17,446 nucleotides of DNA, taken from assembly GCA_035606335.1 (NCBI GenBank), contig DATNFP010000068.1:1-17446 (forward strand). The letters are read 5' to 3'. Each line of letters begins with the position of its first letter. The stretch's first letter is position 1. Below, one piece after another: positions 1 through 7,976 of the stretch. Both the position numbers and the translations under genes were made by a program. Source of the DNA: DATNFP01 sp035606335 (GTDB lineage: Bacteria > Bacteroidota > Bacteroidia > Chitinophagales > Chitinophagaceae). Under the pieces are notes generated by a model. The model had not been told where the DNA came from, did not search any database, and saw nothing but the letters and a program-made list of their open reading frames with translations.

Positions 1-1215
1 TACCATCACCAAAATACCTATGTTGTTCTTTCTACCTACCCTGTAATCGTCCGCACCAAAAGCTGGAGCAGTATGTACTATACCGGTACCATCTTCTGTA
101 GTAACGAAATCACCCAATATTACTCTCCATGGGTCACCTCCGGCTACTTGCCGGGTATTACCTTCAAACTGAAATAATTGTTTATATCTTATACCCTCCA
201 GGTCTCTTCCTTTAAATTCTGCTAATATTTGCCATGGCAACGCCTTGCCATCTTGCGTATATAATTTAAAATCAGCGTTTTCTAATTCTTGTTTAAAGTA
301 TTTTCCAAGCAATGCCTTAGCAAGAATTACATTGGCTGGCTGATGTGTATATGGATTGAACGTTTTTACTAATACATAATCAATATCTGCCCCTACAGTC
401 AGTCCGCAATTCGATGGTAAGGTCCACGGCGTGGTTGTCCATGCCAATATGTCTACCCTTCCGTTCACTGCCTTATCGCCCTCATAACCGTCCCATGCCT
501 TATCAGCTTTCTCCAGTAATTGAGCTGCAAAGTGATGTACCCCGCCTTCCTGTGTCAACTCCTGCGTAATAGTGAACATTGCCACCACCGTAGTATCTTT
601 TACATCTTTATAAGTACCTGGCTGGTTCAATTCATGGCTGCTTAGACCCGTACCTGCAGCAGGAGAATAAGGTTGTATGCTGACACTTTTATATAGGAAA
701 CCTTTATTGTATAATTCCTTAAGAGCCCACCAAAGTGTCTCTATGTATTTATTATCAAACGTCACATATGGGTCGCTCATGTCTACCCAGTATCCCATCT
801 TCTCCGTTATTTCTTCCCACTTGTGCTTGTAGCGCATCACGGCTTCGCGACACTTCTCGTTATATTCTTCTACTGTTATTTTCTTTCCTATATCTTCTTT
901 GGTGATACCCAATTCTTTTTCCACCCCAAGCTCCACAGGCAGACCATGGGTATCCCAACCGGCCTTACGTTTTACCTGGAAACCCTGCATGGTTTTATAC
1001 CTGCAAACAAGATCTTTAAGAGTACGGGAAATTACATGATGAATACCAGGCATACCGTTAGCGCTTGGCGGGCCTTCATAAAATACAAATGGAGTTGCAC
1101 CCTCTCTTAATCTTACACTCTCCTCGAAGCATTTACCCTCCTTCCAGTGGCGCAGAAACTCCTGCTCTATGGAAGGCATATTTAACTGTTTGAATTCCCG
1201 GTATTTATCCGACAT
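1..1215 (-). CDS. ileS: Isoleucyl-tRNA synthetase, N-terminal part (cut by window edge)
   Basis: This cytoplasmic class I aminoacyl-tRNA synthetase charges tRNA-Ile and hydrolyses mischarged Val-tRNA. The 405 visible codons cover the start of the Rossmann catalytic domain and most of the CP1 editing domain. The HIGH signature appears as GIHHV at residues 57-61, inside PPSANGMPGIHH, the form I associate with Bacteroidota enzymes; WDTHGLPVELG follows. The editing domain shows WTTTPWTLPSN and, near residues 376-390, GTGIVHTAPAFGADD. The KMSKS loop and the anticodon-binding region lie outside the window, so about a third of the usual length of roughly 1100 residues is seen. The start (MSDKYREF) was chosen because it is the first ATG downstream of a good -7 promoter element and gives the expected N-terminus. 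No frameshift is seen. Confidence 0.97.
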   Translation of the reverse strand, partial: MSDKYREFKQLNMPSIEQEFLRHWKEGKCFEESVRLREGATPFVFYEGPPSANGMPGIHHVISRTLKDLVCRYKTMQGFQVKRKAGWDTHGLPVELGVEKELGITKEDIGKKITVEEYNEKCREAVMRYKHKWEEITEKMGYWVDMSDPYVTFDNKYIETLWWALKELYNKGFLYKSVSIQPYSPAAGTGLSSHELNQPGTYKDVKDTTVVAMFTITQELTQEGGVHHFAAQLLEKADKAWDGYEGDKAVNGRVDILAWTTTPWTLPSNCGLTVGADIDYVLVKTFNPYTHQPANVILAKALLGKYFKQELENADFKLYTQDGKALPWQILAEFKGRDLEGIRYKQLFQFEGNTRQVAGGDPWRVILGDFVTTEDGTGIVHTAPAFGADDYRVGRKNNIGILVMV

Positions 1216-1244
1216 AGACTATGCCCAAAGCTAAAAATAAGGCG

Positions 1245-1252
1245 CAAAGTTA
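1245..1252 (-). promoter_or_regulatory. Probable -7 promoter element of ileS
   Basis: On the minus strand these bases read TAACTTTG, an exact match to the Bacteroidota -7 consensus TAnnTTTG. The element ends 29 bases before the ileS ATG, which predicts a leader of about 20-25 bases. No convincing TTTG -33 element is visible at the expected spacing. Confidence 0.6.
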
Positions 1253-1310
1253 GGTAAAATCCCTGATATAAAAAGGGGTAATATCATTTAAAAAGGATTG
1301 CCAAATAGTC

Positions 1311-1345
1311 TTTGTCATATTGAACGCAGTGAAATATCTCCTGAG
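1311..1345. repeat. Degenerate palindromic interspersed repeat (REP-like)
   Basis: The stretch reads like a diverged copy of a short intergenic repeat I recall from many Bacteroidota genomes, of the type GTCATTTCGAACGCAGTGAG followed by AAATCTCCTGA. Here the left arm is ATATT (1317-1321), the loop region is GAACGCAGTGA (1322-1332) and the right arm is AATAT (1333-1337); the flank CTCCTGAG is retained. Both arms differ from the remembered form but remain complementary. The family assignment is from memory; only the inverted repeat is seen directly. Confidence 0.45.
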
Positions 1346-1356
1346 CACATGCACTT

Positions 1357-1650
1357 AGCCTAACGCAAACAAATCAGATCCAAATTGTCGAATTGTTCCC
1401 TGGGGTTTATTGTCGCTAACTATTTTTGGAAACCCTATATCTATCATCATAACTTGCAAAACGGAAATTATTCTGTATTAAGAATAACTATCACAAAAGC
1501 TCTTTGAAATATCGGAAATACCTCAGCAATGCAATCGGAAATACCGGTAATAAACCAGCAACAAAACGGTAACAAAATCGGAAATTCCATACGTTAATGT
1601 CAACCATAATAACCTATGCACAGTAAAGATTTCAGAGGATTGGCAACAAT
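1357..1650. other. Gene-free intergenic stretch with three copies of a 9-mer
   Basis: No convincing open reading frame, tRNA or rRNA is seen here. The only internal structure noticed is the 9-mer ATCGGAAAT at 1511-1519, 1534-1542 and 1577-1585, with a related ACGGAAATT at 1461-1469. Spacing between copies is irregular (23 and 43 bases), so this is not a CRISPR or a regular tandem array. It may be decayed sequence downstream of the Asp-box gene and upstream of ileS. Confidence 0.4.
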
Positions 1651-1690
1651 AAAAAATCCGGTTTACGATGAAAAATCATCATAAACCGGA
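1651..1690 (-). terminator. Intrinsic terminator of the Asp-box repeat protein gene
   Basis: TCCGGTTTA (1657-1665) pairs perfectly with TAAACCGGA (1682-1690). The stem continues through CGATGA/TCATCA with one mismatch, closing on a four-base loop at 1672-1675. Six A residues at 1651-1656 become the U-tract when read on the minus strand. It lies 20 bases beyond the stop of the minus-strand gene, the standard position for a rho-independent terminator. Confidence 0.88.
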
Positions 1691-1710
1691 AATCACATTA
1701 AAGACTTATA

Positions 1711-4700
1711 CTAATTACTGTTTCTCGTACCGGAGATTTTATCATCCTCTACGGCCTTCTTCACTTTATCTGCATACGAAGCAGAGATAGTTTGATAACT
1801 ATCCTGCCCTTTCTGTAAGTCTTCCTGCAGCACAGGGATACGGCCCAATTGCAAATTGGTAGGGCGGCATTCCTGATCGCAAACTGCACTATATACTTCA
1901 GTAATATATTCTCTCAGTCTCTTCTCTTCTGCAAAGATCGACCTATGCTTGGTAGCCAGCAATGTGGCTCTCAGGTTTTCCAGCTTGTTGTTGTACTCAG
2001 ATAATAGCTTCTTTGTTTTGGGGTTTCTTGCTGCCACACTATCGTCTTTTATCATTTTCTGCTCGGCATTTATTTTATCTACCAATGCAGACAGTTGTTC
2101 GTGCATCTGATACAGTTGCATAGCCGCTTTGTATTGTACCTCAGCGTCTTCTTTGGTAAAATACTTATTGTTTGCATCATGTATCATCATAAGCTGGCTG
2201 TTATAATCTTTATCGCCTACTTTTAATTTTACAGTGTACATGCCCGGCTTCACAAGCGGCGCTACGAACTCACCGAAATCAGCTTTTGTACCTCCCGTGG
2301 CTGTTTTGGGTGGGGTATATCGCAAGTTCCAATAAACTTTATTAATGCCCTTCCGATTGGTTCCCGGTATAGATTGTACCAGCTTATTATCAGCATCATA
2401 TATTTCTAATTTTATCTCGCCTGTGCTTACTCTATTTTTCAGATAATATTGAACAGGTGGTATGTCATCGGGGTTACCACCATACCATCCGCCTACTATA
2501 GGAAATGCTCCACCTCCGTATTTACCCATATTGATAGCTATTGGCTTATTGGTAAACAGGTAAACATCTTTATCAACAATGTCTTTAGTCATGCTTCTCA
2601 TCGGAGTAATGTCTTCAACGATCATAATACCTCTTCCGTGAGTCGCTATAACAAGATCGTTGGTTTCGGGCTGTATCTGTATATCACGCACCATGCAGTA
2701 ATCAGGGATATGGTCCTTCATCCTGAACCAGCTTTCACCACCATCTACAGTTGCAAACAAACCTCTTTCAGTACCTAAAAAGAGCAAGTCTTTATTTACA
2801 AGGTCTTCTTTTATTTTATTTGCATAGCCTGTAAATACGTCGCTGCTCATCAATTTCCATGTTTTGCCTCCGTCTGTGGATTTACCGAGATAAGTTTTCA
2901 TATCTCCGTACATGTGATTATCAAAAGTTGCATAAACTGTATTCTTATCAAAACGTGATGGCTCTATGCTGCTCACCCATGTCTGCGCAGGGATTCCTGC
3001 TAATGCATAATTTTTAGAAACATTGGTCCATGATTTCCCGCCATTAGTAGTCAATTGCAGGTTGCCATCATCAGTACCAACCCATATCATATTCGCATCC
3101 AAAGGAGATTCAGCAATGGAGTAAATGGTGCAATGATTTTCAGCAGAAGAATTATCTTCGCTCAAACCACCGGAATTTTCCTGGTCCTGCTTTTTCTTAT
3201 CATTTGTCGTAAGGTCAGGTGATATCTTTTGCCAGCTACGTCCCTGGTCAGTTGTTTTATATAGATATTGAGCCGCCGTATATAAATCATGATTGTCTCC
3301 CTGCCCTACTACTATGGGAGTATTCCAATTCCAACGCAGTTTTTCGTCACCTTCTTCTGCCTGTGGAGTTATATCTACGGTTTTTAAGGTAGTTAGATCT
3401 ATGCGTCCCATGTTACCACCCTGCGCCTCTGCATAAGCAGTATTGCTATCCACCAGGTCAGGCACACACCAGAAGCCATCACCACCATAAAGCGGTGTCC
3501 AGCTTTCATTATTCACTCCTCCGGGAGTTGCTGAAGGAGCCATCCAGCTACCATTGTCCTGCAAACCACCATAAATGCGATAAGGATCTCGTTTATCCAG
3601 TGCTACATGATAAAATTGCCCAACGGGCAGGTTGCGTACAAACATCCAGGTAGCTCCACGGTCGAGGCTGTAATAAACACCTCCATCGGTGCCGAGGTAC
3701 ATTTGATTAGTATAGTTAGGATTTATCCAAAGAGCGTGTTGATCGCTATGTACCCAACCTCCTTCATTAGATGCGTCGCTGAAAGAATGTCCCCCATCAT
3801 CTGAATAAGAGAACTGAAATGCAGGACGATACACCCGTTTAGGATCTTTAGGATCGACAACCAATGTGCTGAAATAAAATGGCCTTGATACCACATTCAT
3901 GGTAGCACTTTGCTTTTGCCATGTTTCGCCTCCATTGGATGATATGTAAAGAGCAGTTTCTTTTGATTCTACAATAGCCAATAAATTTTGAGGAGCACTT
4001 GGGGCCATTGCCAATGCAATACGTCCGAATGGTTTTTCGGGAAGCCCTTGTTTCAGTTCTCTCCATGTTTTGCCACCATCGGTGCTTTTCCACATCCCAC
4101 TACCCATACCGCCGGAATTGAATGCGTAAGGCAGCCTTCTAAATTCCCATGTAGTAGCATATACAATATTGGGATTTGTCGGATCTACTGCGACATCAGC
4201 ACAGCCTGTCTTTTCGTTTACATACAATATTTTATTCCATGTTTGCCCACCATCTGTTGATTTATATAGCCCTCTATGCTTACTATCACTCCATAATGGA
4301 CCTGGTGCTGCTACATATATATTGCTGTCGTTTTTAGGGTCAATCACGATCTTTGCAATATGCTCTGTACTATCAAGCCCAACTTTTATCCAGTTGTCGC
4401 CTCCATCTGTTGATCTGTACAAGCCATCTCCAATTGATGCAGTATTGCGCATATTGCTTTCACCTGCCCCAACAAATACAGTATTAGGATGTGACTGGTC
4501 GATAGTTACCGCACCTATGCTCATGCAATATTTATCGAATATCGGCTTAAATGAAGCGCCGGCATTTGTGCTTTTCCATACACCGCCACCTGCAGTTCCT
4601 ACGTATAATGTTCTGCTGTCTGCATTTTCGCCGTCTATAGCAGTAATTCTTCCGCTCATGGTGCCAGGGCCCAACCAGCGGGCTTCCATTGCGCCAAACG

Positions 4701-4779
4701 TATAAGAATTAACCTTGGTCTGAGCTTGCAGTGTACCTGCGGATAATACAGCAAGAAGCAACAATGATTGCCTTCTCAT
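1711..4779 (-). CDS. Secreted Asp-box (BNR/sortilin-type) beta-propeller repeat protein
   Basis: A 1022-residue exported protein of the type often labelled glycosyl hydrolase, VPS10/sortilin-like or WD40/YVTN/BNR-like repeat protein in Bacteroidota. Residues 1-20 form a signal peptide ending LQAQ. Eleven Asp-box motifs (S/T-x-D/N-x-G-x-x-W/F) start near residues 69, 122, 173, 231, 279, 325, 370, 508, 577, 633 and 677, for example KSTDGGQTW and KSTDGGKTW, implying one or two beta-propellers across residues 30-720. A beta-rich segment follows (about 780-855) with a PGMYTVKLKVG strand, then a helical, probably coiled-coil tail (875-1010). No Por-secretion C-terminal domain and no catalytic residues are recognisable, so the enzymatic label should not be taken literally. 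It probably acts in the periplasm or at the cell surface; the ligand is unknown. It lies downstream of the LolA-like gene, with a terminator between them. Confidence 0.85.
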   Translation of the reverse strand: MRRQSLLLLAVLSAGTLQAQTKVNSYTFGAMEARWLGPGTMSGRITAIDGENADSRTLYVGTAGGGVWKSTNAGASFKPIFDKYCMSIGAVTIDQSHPNTVFVGAGESNMRNTASIGDGLYRSTDGGDNWIKVGLDSTEHIAKIVIDPKNDSNIYVAAPGPLWSDSKHRGLYKSTDGGQTWNKILYVNEKTGCADVAVDPTNPNIVYATTWEFRRLPYAFNSGGMGSGMWKSTDGGKTWRELKQGLPEKPFGRIALAMAPSAPQNLLAIVESKETALYISSNGGETWQKQSATMNVVSRPFYFSTLVVDPKDPKRVYRPAFQFSYSDDGGHSFSDASNEGGWVHSDQHALWINPNYTNQMYLGTDGGVYYSLDRGATWMFVRNLPVGQFYHVALDKRDPYRIYGGLQDNGSWMAPSATPGGVNNESWTPLYGGDGFWCVPDLVDSNTAYAEAQGGNMGRIDLTTLKTVDITPQAEEGDEKLRWNWNTPIVVGQGDNHDLYTAAQYLYKTTDQGRSWQKISPDLTTNDKKKQDQENSGGLSEDNSSAENHCTIYSIAESPLDANMIWVGTDDGNLQLTTNGGKSWTNVSKNYALAGIPAQTWVSSIEPSRFDKNTVYATFDNHMYGDMKTYLGKSTDGGKTWKLMSSDVFTGYANKIKEDLVNKDLLFLGTERGLFATVDGGESWFRMKDHIPDYCMVRDIQIQPETNDLVIATHGRGIMIVEDITPMRSMTKDIVDKDVYLFTNKPIAINMGKYGGGAFPIVGGWYGGNPDDIPPVQYYLKNRVSTGEIKLEIYDADNKLVQSIPGTNRKGINKVYWNLRYTPPKTATGGTKADFGEFVAPLVKPGMYTVKLKVGDKDYNSQLMMIHDANNKYFTKEDAEVQYKAAMQLYQMHEQLSALVDKINAEQKMIKDDSVAARNPKTKKLLSEYNNKLENLRATLLATKHRSIFAEEKRLREYITEVYSAVCDQECRPTNLQLGRIPVLQEDLQKGQDSYQTISASYADKVKKAVEDDKISGTRNSN

Positions 4780-4803
4780 AAAAATTTATTTAGAAAAAAG
4801 GAT

Positions 4804-4825
4804 AAAAAAACCCGCTAAGCGGGTT
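4804..4825 (-). terminator. Intrinsic terminator after the LolA-like gene
   Basis: AACCCGC (4809-4815) pairs with GCGGGTT (4819-4825) around a TAA loop. On the minus strand the hairpin is followed at once by seven U (A run 4804-4810). It sits 16 bases past the stop of the LolA-like gene and only 29 bases before the ATG of the Asp-box gene, so it lies inside that gene's leader if the two are co-transcribed. Confidence 0.85.
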
Positions 4826-4841
4826 AATATTTTAAGTCAGA

Positions 4842-5552
4842 TTAATTAGTTGGCTTAAAGATGCTTTCATCTACCGGCGTATTAATCTCAACGCTTTTGA
4901 AAGTAACCTCTCCCTGTGGAGAACCAACTGTCATAGGGAAAACAATACCTTCTGGCAATTTTTTGTAATTGCTATAATTCATTGTTACTTCCTGGTCTTT
5001 ACCATCTACTTGTACTTTTTCGACAGAACGAATATGGTAGTAGTTAGAAGCATCGAAATACATTGTTTCTTCTTTACCACTTTTATAAGTCAATTTTACT
5101 TTATAACAATCTGTACCTTCTACATCGTCTTTACCAAGATATTCAATTTTGTTTCCCTTTGCTTTATAATCAATTATCGCACCTTGTAAATCCAACTCGT
5201 CTTGTCCCTGTTTCACTTCATCAGCAGTCATTGCTTCGGCTTTAGTCTGGCCACCTACAGGAAAATATTGCCATCCGGCTACAGGGGTAAGAATACTATA
5301 GTTCTGCATACCACCTATGGTAATATCCTGTCTTGTCCCTTTACCATTTAAAGTTGTTACTGTTACTACAATTTCTTGTCCATTTGCGTTAACACTACCA
5401 GTCATCTTCATAGAGTTTACTTTTTTCCAATTATCCATACCTCCTGTTGCATCTATAGATTTTTGAACAATTTCATCTGCGGTTTGAGCTTTCACGGTTG
5501 CCACATTGGCAAATAATACAAACGCCAGCGCGGCTAGTTGAGCAATTTTCAT
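4842..5552 (-). CDS. LolA-like (outer-membrane lipoprotein-sorting-type) exported protein
   Basis: A 236-residue protein with a signal peptide (MKIAQLAALAFVLFANVATVKA, cleavage near residue 22). The mature part begins TADEIVQKSIDATGG, the usual opening of periplasmic LolA/LolB-fold proteins that Bacteroidota annotate as outer membrane lipoprotein-sorting proteins. The body alternates beta strands (MKMTGSVNANGQEIVVTV, KIEYLGKDDVEGTDCYKVKLTY, ETMYFDASNYYHIRSVEKV), as expected for the half-barrel that binds acyl chains. The C-terminus, VDESIFKPTN, is a common ending in the family. It is not the housekeeping LolA by any visible hallmark, and its cargo is unknown. The ATG follows an A-rich leader (CCATAAAAAG). 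A strong terminator follows the gene. Confidence 0.75.
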   Translation of the reverse strand: MKIAQLAALAFVLFANVATVKAQTADEIVQKSIDATGGMDNWKKVNSMKMTGSVNANGQEIVVTVTTLNGKGTRQDITIGGMQNYSILTPVAGWQYFPVGGQTKAEAMTADEVKQGQDELDLQGAIIDYKAKGNKIEYLGKDDVEGTDCYKVKLTYKSGKEETMYFDASNYYHIRSVEKVQVDGKDQEVTMNYSNYKKLPEGIVFPMTVGSPQGEVTFKSVEINTPVDESIFKPTN

Positions 5553-5671
5553 CTTTTTATGGTTTTTATATAATTCTGTAAATTAATAAAGGAGTAATAT
5601 ATATGCAAAGAAATCAATAAAATTTACTTGAATATTAACCCCAATAACGTGATTTTGAAATAGCTCAAATA

Positions 5672-6085
5672 TTATTCCTGAGATCTTACCCTGGCTCCTT
5701 TGCCATATTTTACAAACATATATAGGTATAGCACCCTTGACATCCGCATTAGCCATGGCTGAAGCAATACCACTATTGTAATGCTTGTAATAAGGTAATA
5801 ATATATGCTGTAGTCCTTGTAAGAAATACCGAAGATCAGCCAATACCATACAAGGTTAAAAGCAAATAGAGCGAGAGATAAAGCATAACTTACATATCCG
5901 GTACCGTAGTAGAAACCAACTTCCAGCTCCATTTTCTGACCACATACTGGGCAGTGGTCCGGCATTTTTAATAATTGTTTAAGCGGAAAAATAGTTTTAT
6001 TCTCAAACATCCTTCCCTTACGGCAATTGGGGCATCTCATTTTAAATATACTTAGTAGAAGAGATGGTTTTGATTCCCCGGACAT
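5672..6085 (-). CDS. DUF983 membrane protein with N-terminal zinc ribbon
   Basis: A 137-residue small membrane protein of the DUF983 family, function unknown. Cys18 and Cys21 (MRCPNCRKG) and Cys45 and Cys48 (HCPVCGQ) form a probable zinc ribbon, followed by the family signature ELEVGFYYGTGYVSYAL and two transmembrane helices (about 62-86 and 95-112). The frame is open to an ATG at 6133 that would add 16 residues and overlap uvrC. I prefer the ATG at 6085 because a TATCTTTG promoter element lies between the two, because the family normally starts shortly before the first CxxC, and because the extra residues look unlike the family. It follows uvrC on the same strand and may also be reached by read-through. 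Confidence 0.8.
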   Translation of the reverse strand: MSGESKPSLLLSIFKMRCPNCRKGRMFENKTIFPLKQLLKMPDHCPVCGQKMELEVGFYYGTGYVSYALSLALFAFNLVWYWLIFGISYKDYSIYYYLITSITIVVLLQPWLMRMSRVLYLYMFVKYGKGARVRSQE

Positions 6086-6097
6086 ATAATTTTTTCG

Positions 6098-6105
6098 CAA
6101 AGATA
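6098..6105 (-). promoter_or_regulatory. Probable -7 element of the DUF983 gene
   Basis: On the minus strand these bases read TATCTTTG, matching TAnnTTTG exactly. The element lies 12 bases upstream of the ATG at 6085 and just beyond the uvrC stop, giving a predicted leader of only a few bases. Bases further upstream, where a -33 element would lie, are uvrC coding sequence. Confidence 0.5.
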
Positions 6106-6117
6106 GCACAGTATGCC

Positions 6118-7962
6118 CTATCGTTCCACCCAATTTTGTTCCTGGTCTCCGATAATTTCATCTTTATGAAAATAACTCCACACAATTCTTGCCTTTGCCA
6201 TCCCTACAGCCTTTGTAAGTTCTCTTTCCGTAAGTGTTTTAATATTCTTTACGGAGCGAAACATAGAGAGCAGTTCTGTAGCTGTTTTTTCGCCGATACC
6301 GGGTATACCCTCCAGCTCATTTTTTATTGTGCCTTTGCTACGTGTTTGCCTATGAAACGTAATACCGAACCGATGTACTTCATCCCGAATACGCCTGATA
6401 AGCAAATGAGCTTTGCTATCGAATGGTAATTGCAGAGGATCATTATCGCCTGGAAAGAAAATAGACTCTTCTCTTTTTGCTAAACCAACCAGGGTCATCC
6501 TCCCCATGAGGCCGAGCTTTTCTATGCTTTCAAGAGCTGCATTTAGTTGTCCTTTGCCTCCATCAATGATAACCAATTGAGGTAATGATTGCTCTTCATC
6601 TAATAATCGCTTATAGCGGCGATATACGATCTCACTCATCGAAGCAAAATCATTAATGCCTTGTACAGTCTTTATATGAAAATGACGATAATCTTTTTTA
6701 GATGCAACCCCATTCTTAAAACATACCATAGCGGCTACCGGATATGAACCTTGAAAATTGGAGTTATCAAAACATTCAATATGAACCGGCAGGTCAGCAA
6801 GCTGCAAAGAATCCTGCAGCTCTTCCAATATCTGCATATTCGTCTCCCTGGATGCTTCGCCCAAGACTAGGGTTTCTCTTTTCCTTACTTCATCGCGAAA
6901 GATCTCAGCATTTTTTATACTTAGATCTAATATCTTTTTTTTATCACCAGCTTTCGGAACAGTTACTTTCATTCCTGGTTCTGTAACATCTATAACAAAT
7001 GGCACTATAGCTTCGTTGGCATTACTTTGAAATGTCTCCCGCATCCTATCCAGAGCTATAGAAAGTATGTCTGTCTCCAACTCGTCTAGTTTCTTTTCTA
7101 CCTGTATCGTCTTTGCATATATGATGCATCCGCCGCTTAGCATCATGTAATTGACAAAAAAGTTATTCTCATCGCTAATAATGGAAACAACATCTATATT
7201 ACCCATATTGGGGTTAACCACAGCAGATTTACTCTGATATTTTTGCAGCGAATCAATTTTTTGCCTGATCACTTCAGCCCTTTCAAATTGCATTGATGAC
7301 GCATATTGTAGCATTTCACTTTTCAGATATTTTATCACCTCACCAATATTTCCTCTCAGGACATGTTTCACCTGTTGCAGGTTTTGAATGTATTCTTCTT
7401 CATTTTGCAATCCTTCGCACGGGCCTTTGCAATTACCTAAATGATACTCAAGACATACCTTAAATTTACCTTTTACAATATTTTGCTTTGTCAAATTCAA
7501 ACTGCATGTGCGTAATGGTATATTTTGTTTTATCAGGTCCAATAGTTCACGAACTCTGCCTAAGCCGGTAAATGGTCCTAAATATTCAGACCCATCCCTT
7601 ATCACTCTTCTTGTTAAAAACACTCTCGGGAAAGGCTCTTTTTTTATTACAATGTATGGGTAAGATTTATCGTCTTTTAATTCTATATTGAAACGTGGCT
7701 GATAATGCTTAATAAGTGAATTTTCAAGTAGAAAAGCATCATGTTCTGTATTAGTGACGGTGTAATCAATCTTATGTATCAGAGATACCAGCCGTTGGGT
7801 TTTATAATTATCATAAGCCTTATTGAAATAAGAGCCTACTCTCTTTCTTATATCTTTTGCCTTGCCCACATACAATAGCTCACTGTGCACATCATAATAT
7901 TTATAACAGCCTGGTTGATGTGGTATAGTTGATGCTATTTTACTAAATTCTTCTCTCGTCAT
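6118..7962 (-). CDS. uvrC: UvrABC excinuclease subunit C
   Basis: The nuclease subunit of nucleotide excision repair makes both incisions around a lesion after UvrB loading. All domains are present in its 614 residues. The GIY-YIG nuclease is at 14-95 (PGCYKYYD at 17-24, YVGKAKDIRKR at 31-41). A cysteine cluster at C153, C170, C178 and C182 matches the positions reported to hold an iron-sulfur cluster in E. coli UvrC. The UVR motif that contacts UvrB is at about 205-241 (QFERAEVIRQKI). The RNase H-like nuclease has candidate catalytic residues D399 (ECFDNS), D467 (IDGGKGQ) and H530 (RDEVHRFGI). Tandem helix-hairpin-helix motifs are at 545-600 (LEGIPGIGEKTA). Length is normal. It starts 14 bases after a lipoprotein gene and is probably co-transcribed with it. 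Confidence 0.97.
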   Translation of the reverse strand: MTREEFSKIASTIPHQPGCYKYYDVHSELLYVGKAKDIRKRVGSYFNKAYDNYKTQRLVSLIHKIDYTVTNTEHDAFLLENSLIKHYQPRFNIELKDDKSYPYIVIKKEPFPRVFLTRRVIRDGSEYLGPFTGLGRVRELLDLIKQNIPLRTCSLNLTKQNIVKGKFKVCLEYHLGNCKGPCEGLQNEEEYIQNLQQVKHVLRGNIGEVIKYLKSEMLQYASSMQFERAEVIRQKIDSLQKYQSKSAVVNPNMGNIDVVSIISDENNFFVNYMMLSGGCIIYAKTIQVEKKLDELETDILSIALDRMRETFQSNANEAIVPFVIDVTEPGMKVTVPKAGDKKKILDLSIKNAEIFRDEVRKRETLVLGEASRETNMQILEELQDSLQLADLPVHIECFDNSNFQGSYPVAAMVCFKNGVASKKDYRHFHIKTVQGINDFASMSEIVYRRYKRLLDEEQSLPQLVIIDGGKGQLNAALESIEKLGLMGRMTLVGLAKREESIFFPGDNDPLQLPFDSKAHLLIRRIRDEVHRFGITFHRQTRSKGTIKNELEGIPGIGEKTATELLSMFRSVKNIKTLTERELTKAVGMAKARIVWSYFHKDEIIGDQEQNWVER

Positions 7963-7976
7963 TCACTCAAAAATTA

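Noticed and set aside
823..1110. Plus-strand open frame of 95 codons
   Set aside because: It is antisense to ileS, whose protein motifs are unmistakable, and its translation shows no recognisable domain.
1461..1585. CRISPR-like array
   Set aside because: The repeat unit is only 9 bases and the spacing is irregular.
4169..4705. Plus-strand open frame of 178 codons, hydrophobic in parts
   Set aside because: It lies entirely antisense to the Asp-box protein. Its repeated PPSVDLY segments are just the reverse reading of the repeated KSTDGG codons.
1711..4779. Type IX secretion sorting domain on the Asp-box protein
   Set aside because: The C-terminus is a charged helical tail ending GTRNSN, without the beta-sandwich and end motifs of that domain.
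5583..5849. Minus-strand open frame of 88 codons overlapping the DUF983 gene
   Set aside because: The DUF983 frame carries zinc-ribbon and membrane motifs; this frame is its shadow with no motif of its own.
6086..6133. Sixteen-residue N-terminal extension of the DUF983 protein
   Set aside because: It overlaps uvrC, is unlike the family N-terminus, and is upstream of a good promoter element.
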